From: Sphagnum magellanicum
Lineage: Eukaryota > Streptophyta > Sphagnopsida > Sphagnales > Sphagnaceae
Assembly (NCBI GenBank): GCA_021904315.1
Contig: CM038911.1
Span: 6,235,390 to 6,299,389, forward strand
Reading direction: 5' to 3'
DNA length: 64,000 bases
Below, in pieces: positions 63,801 through 64,000 of the stretch (position 1 is the first letter of the stretch; each line of letters begins with the position of its first letter). Both the position numbers and the translations under genes were made by a program. Under the pieces are notes generated by a model. It was given only the letters and a program-made list of their open reading frames with translations. It ran no database searches and had not been told where the DNA came from.

Positions 63801-64000
63801 ATGTTGTAGGAACGCCACCTAAAGTTCTACAAATCACCTTGGAACTTTTATAAATTGTGTGTTCAAGAATCGGCTTTTGTAATGTTCAATGCTTGTTTTT
63901 TGAGTTCTTGACCCCCTTTACTTTTGGGGGCAATAAATTTTTCAATTAAATTCCATTTTTGACGATTTTTAGTGTGTCAGATGTGGTAATAGGAGGGGTC
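60851..64000. other. Extremely A+T-rich, gene-free sequence
   Basis: By eye roughly four fifths A+T, with very short frames only. Small clusters of TAGG/CCTA-type repeats occur near 61,108-61,165 and 63,060-63,180. A string 'ttttggcgtagtg' at 63,605 resembles the end of a CACTA-like MITE, but no matching left end was found. Confidence 0.6.

Overview
This is nuclear DNA of a land plant. Four protein-coding genes with GT-AG introns belong to plant families: a secreted phytocyanin, a two-KH FUBP-like RNA-binding protein, a coiled-coil protein of unknown function, and the SSU-processome WD40 protein UTP4/cirhin (POPCORN in Arabidopsis). A decayed copy of a chloroplast FTSH1/FTSH5-type protease lies between them. 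Low gene density, A+T-rich spacers and many worn transposons fit a large genome. A seed-free vascular plant or gymnosperm seems likelier to me than a flowering plant, but that is an impression from the transposon families and the species cannot be fixed from sequence alone.

Layout. 0-13 kb: A+T-rich, no host gene; a 200-bp tandem duplication, a relict DUF7869-type ORF (minus) and a hAT transposase relict (plus). 13.5-14.2 kb: phytocyanin gene. 17.0-21.7 kb: KH gene (minus, 8 exons, 561 aa). 21.9-23.7 kb: an unassigned divergent ORF, then the FTSH pseudogene. 25,501-32,770: a 7.27-kb Helitron with recognisable 5' TC and 3' hairpin/CTAG ends, an intron-containing but broken RepHel gene, a 23-residue repeat tract at its N-terminus and a triplicated serine-rich mini-ORF. 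34-41 kb: a relict ORF with a RING-like cysteine cluster, a probable solo LTR, a 3 x 200-bp tandem repeat and a second hAT relict. 43.0-45.5 kb: conserved plant gene of unknown function (plus, 5 exons, 248 aa). 47.1-53.3 kb: UTP4 (minus, 11 exons, 890 aa) with three telo-box motifs upstream. 57.2-60.9 kb: a fossil Ty3/gypsy chromovirus (minus) carrying a nested inverted-repeat element. 60.9-64 kb: extremely A+T-rich and empty.

The host genes do not form a pathway. I inferred exons by joining frames at canonical splice sites; in all four genes the phases close exactly, which is strong internal support. I see no clearly new multi-gene system. The most unusual structures are a 62-bp diverged direct repeat flanking the Helitron, a telomere-type tract inside an intron flanked by a perfect 15-bp duplication, and the internal repeats of the Helitron.
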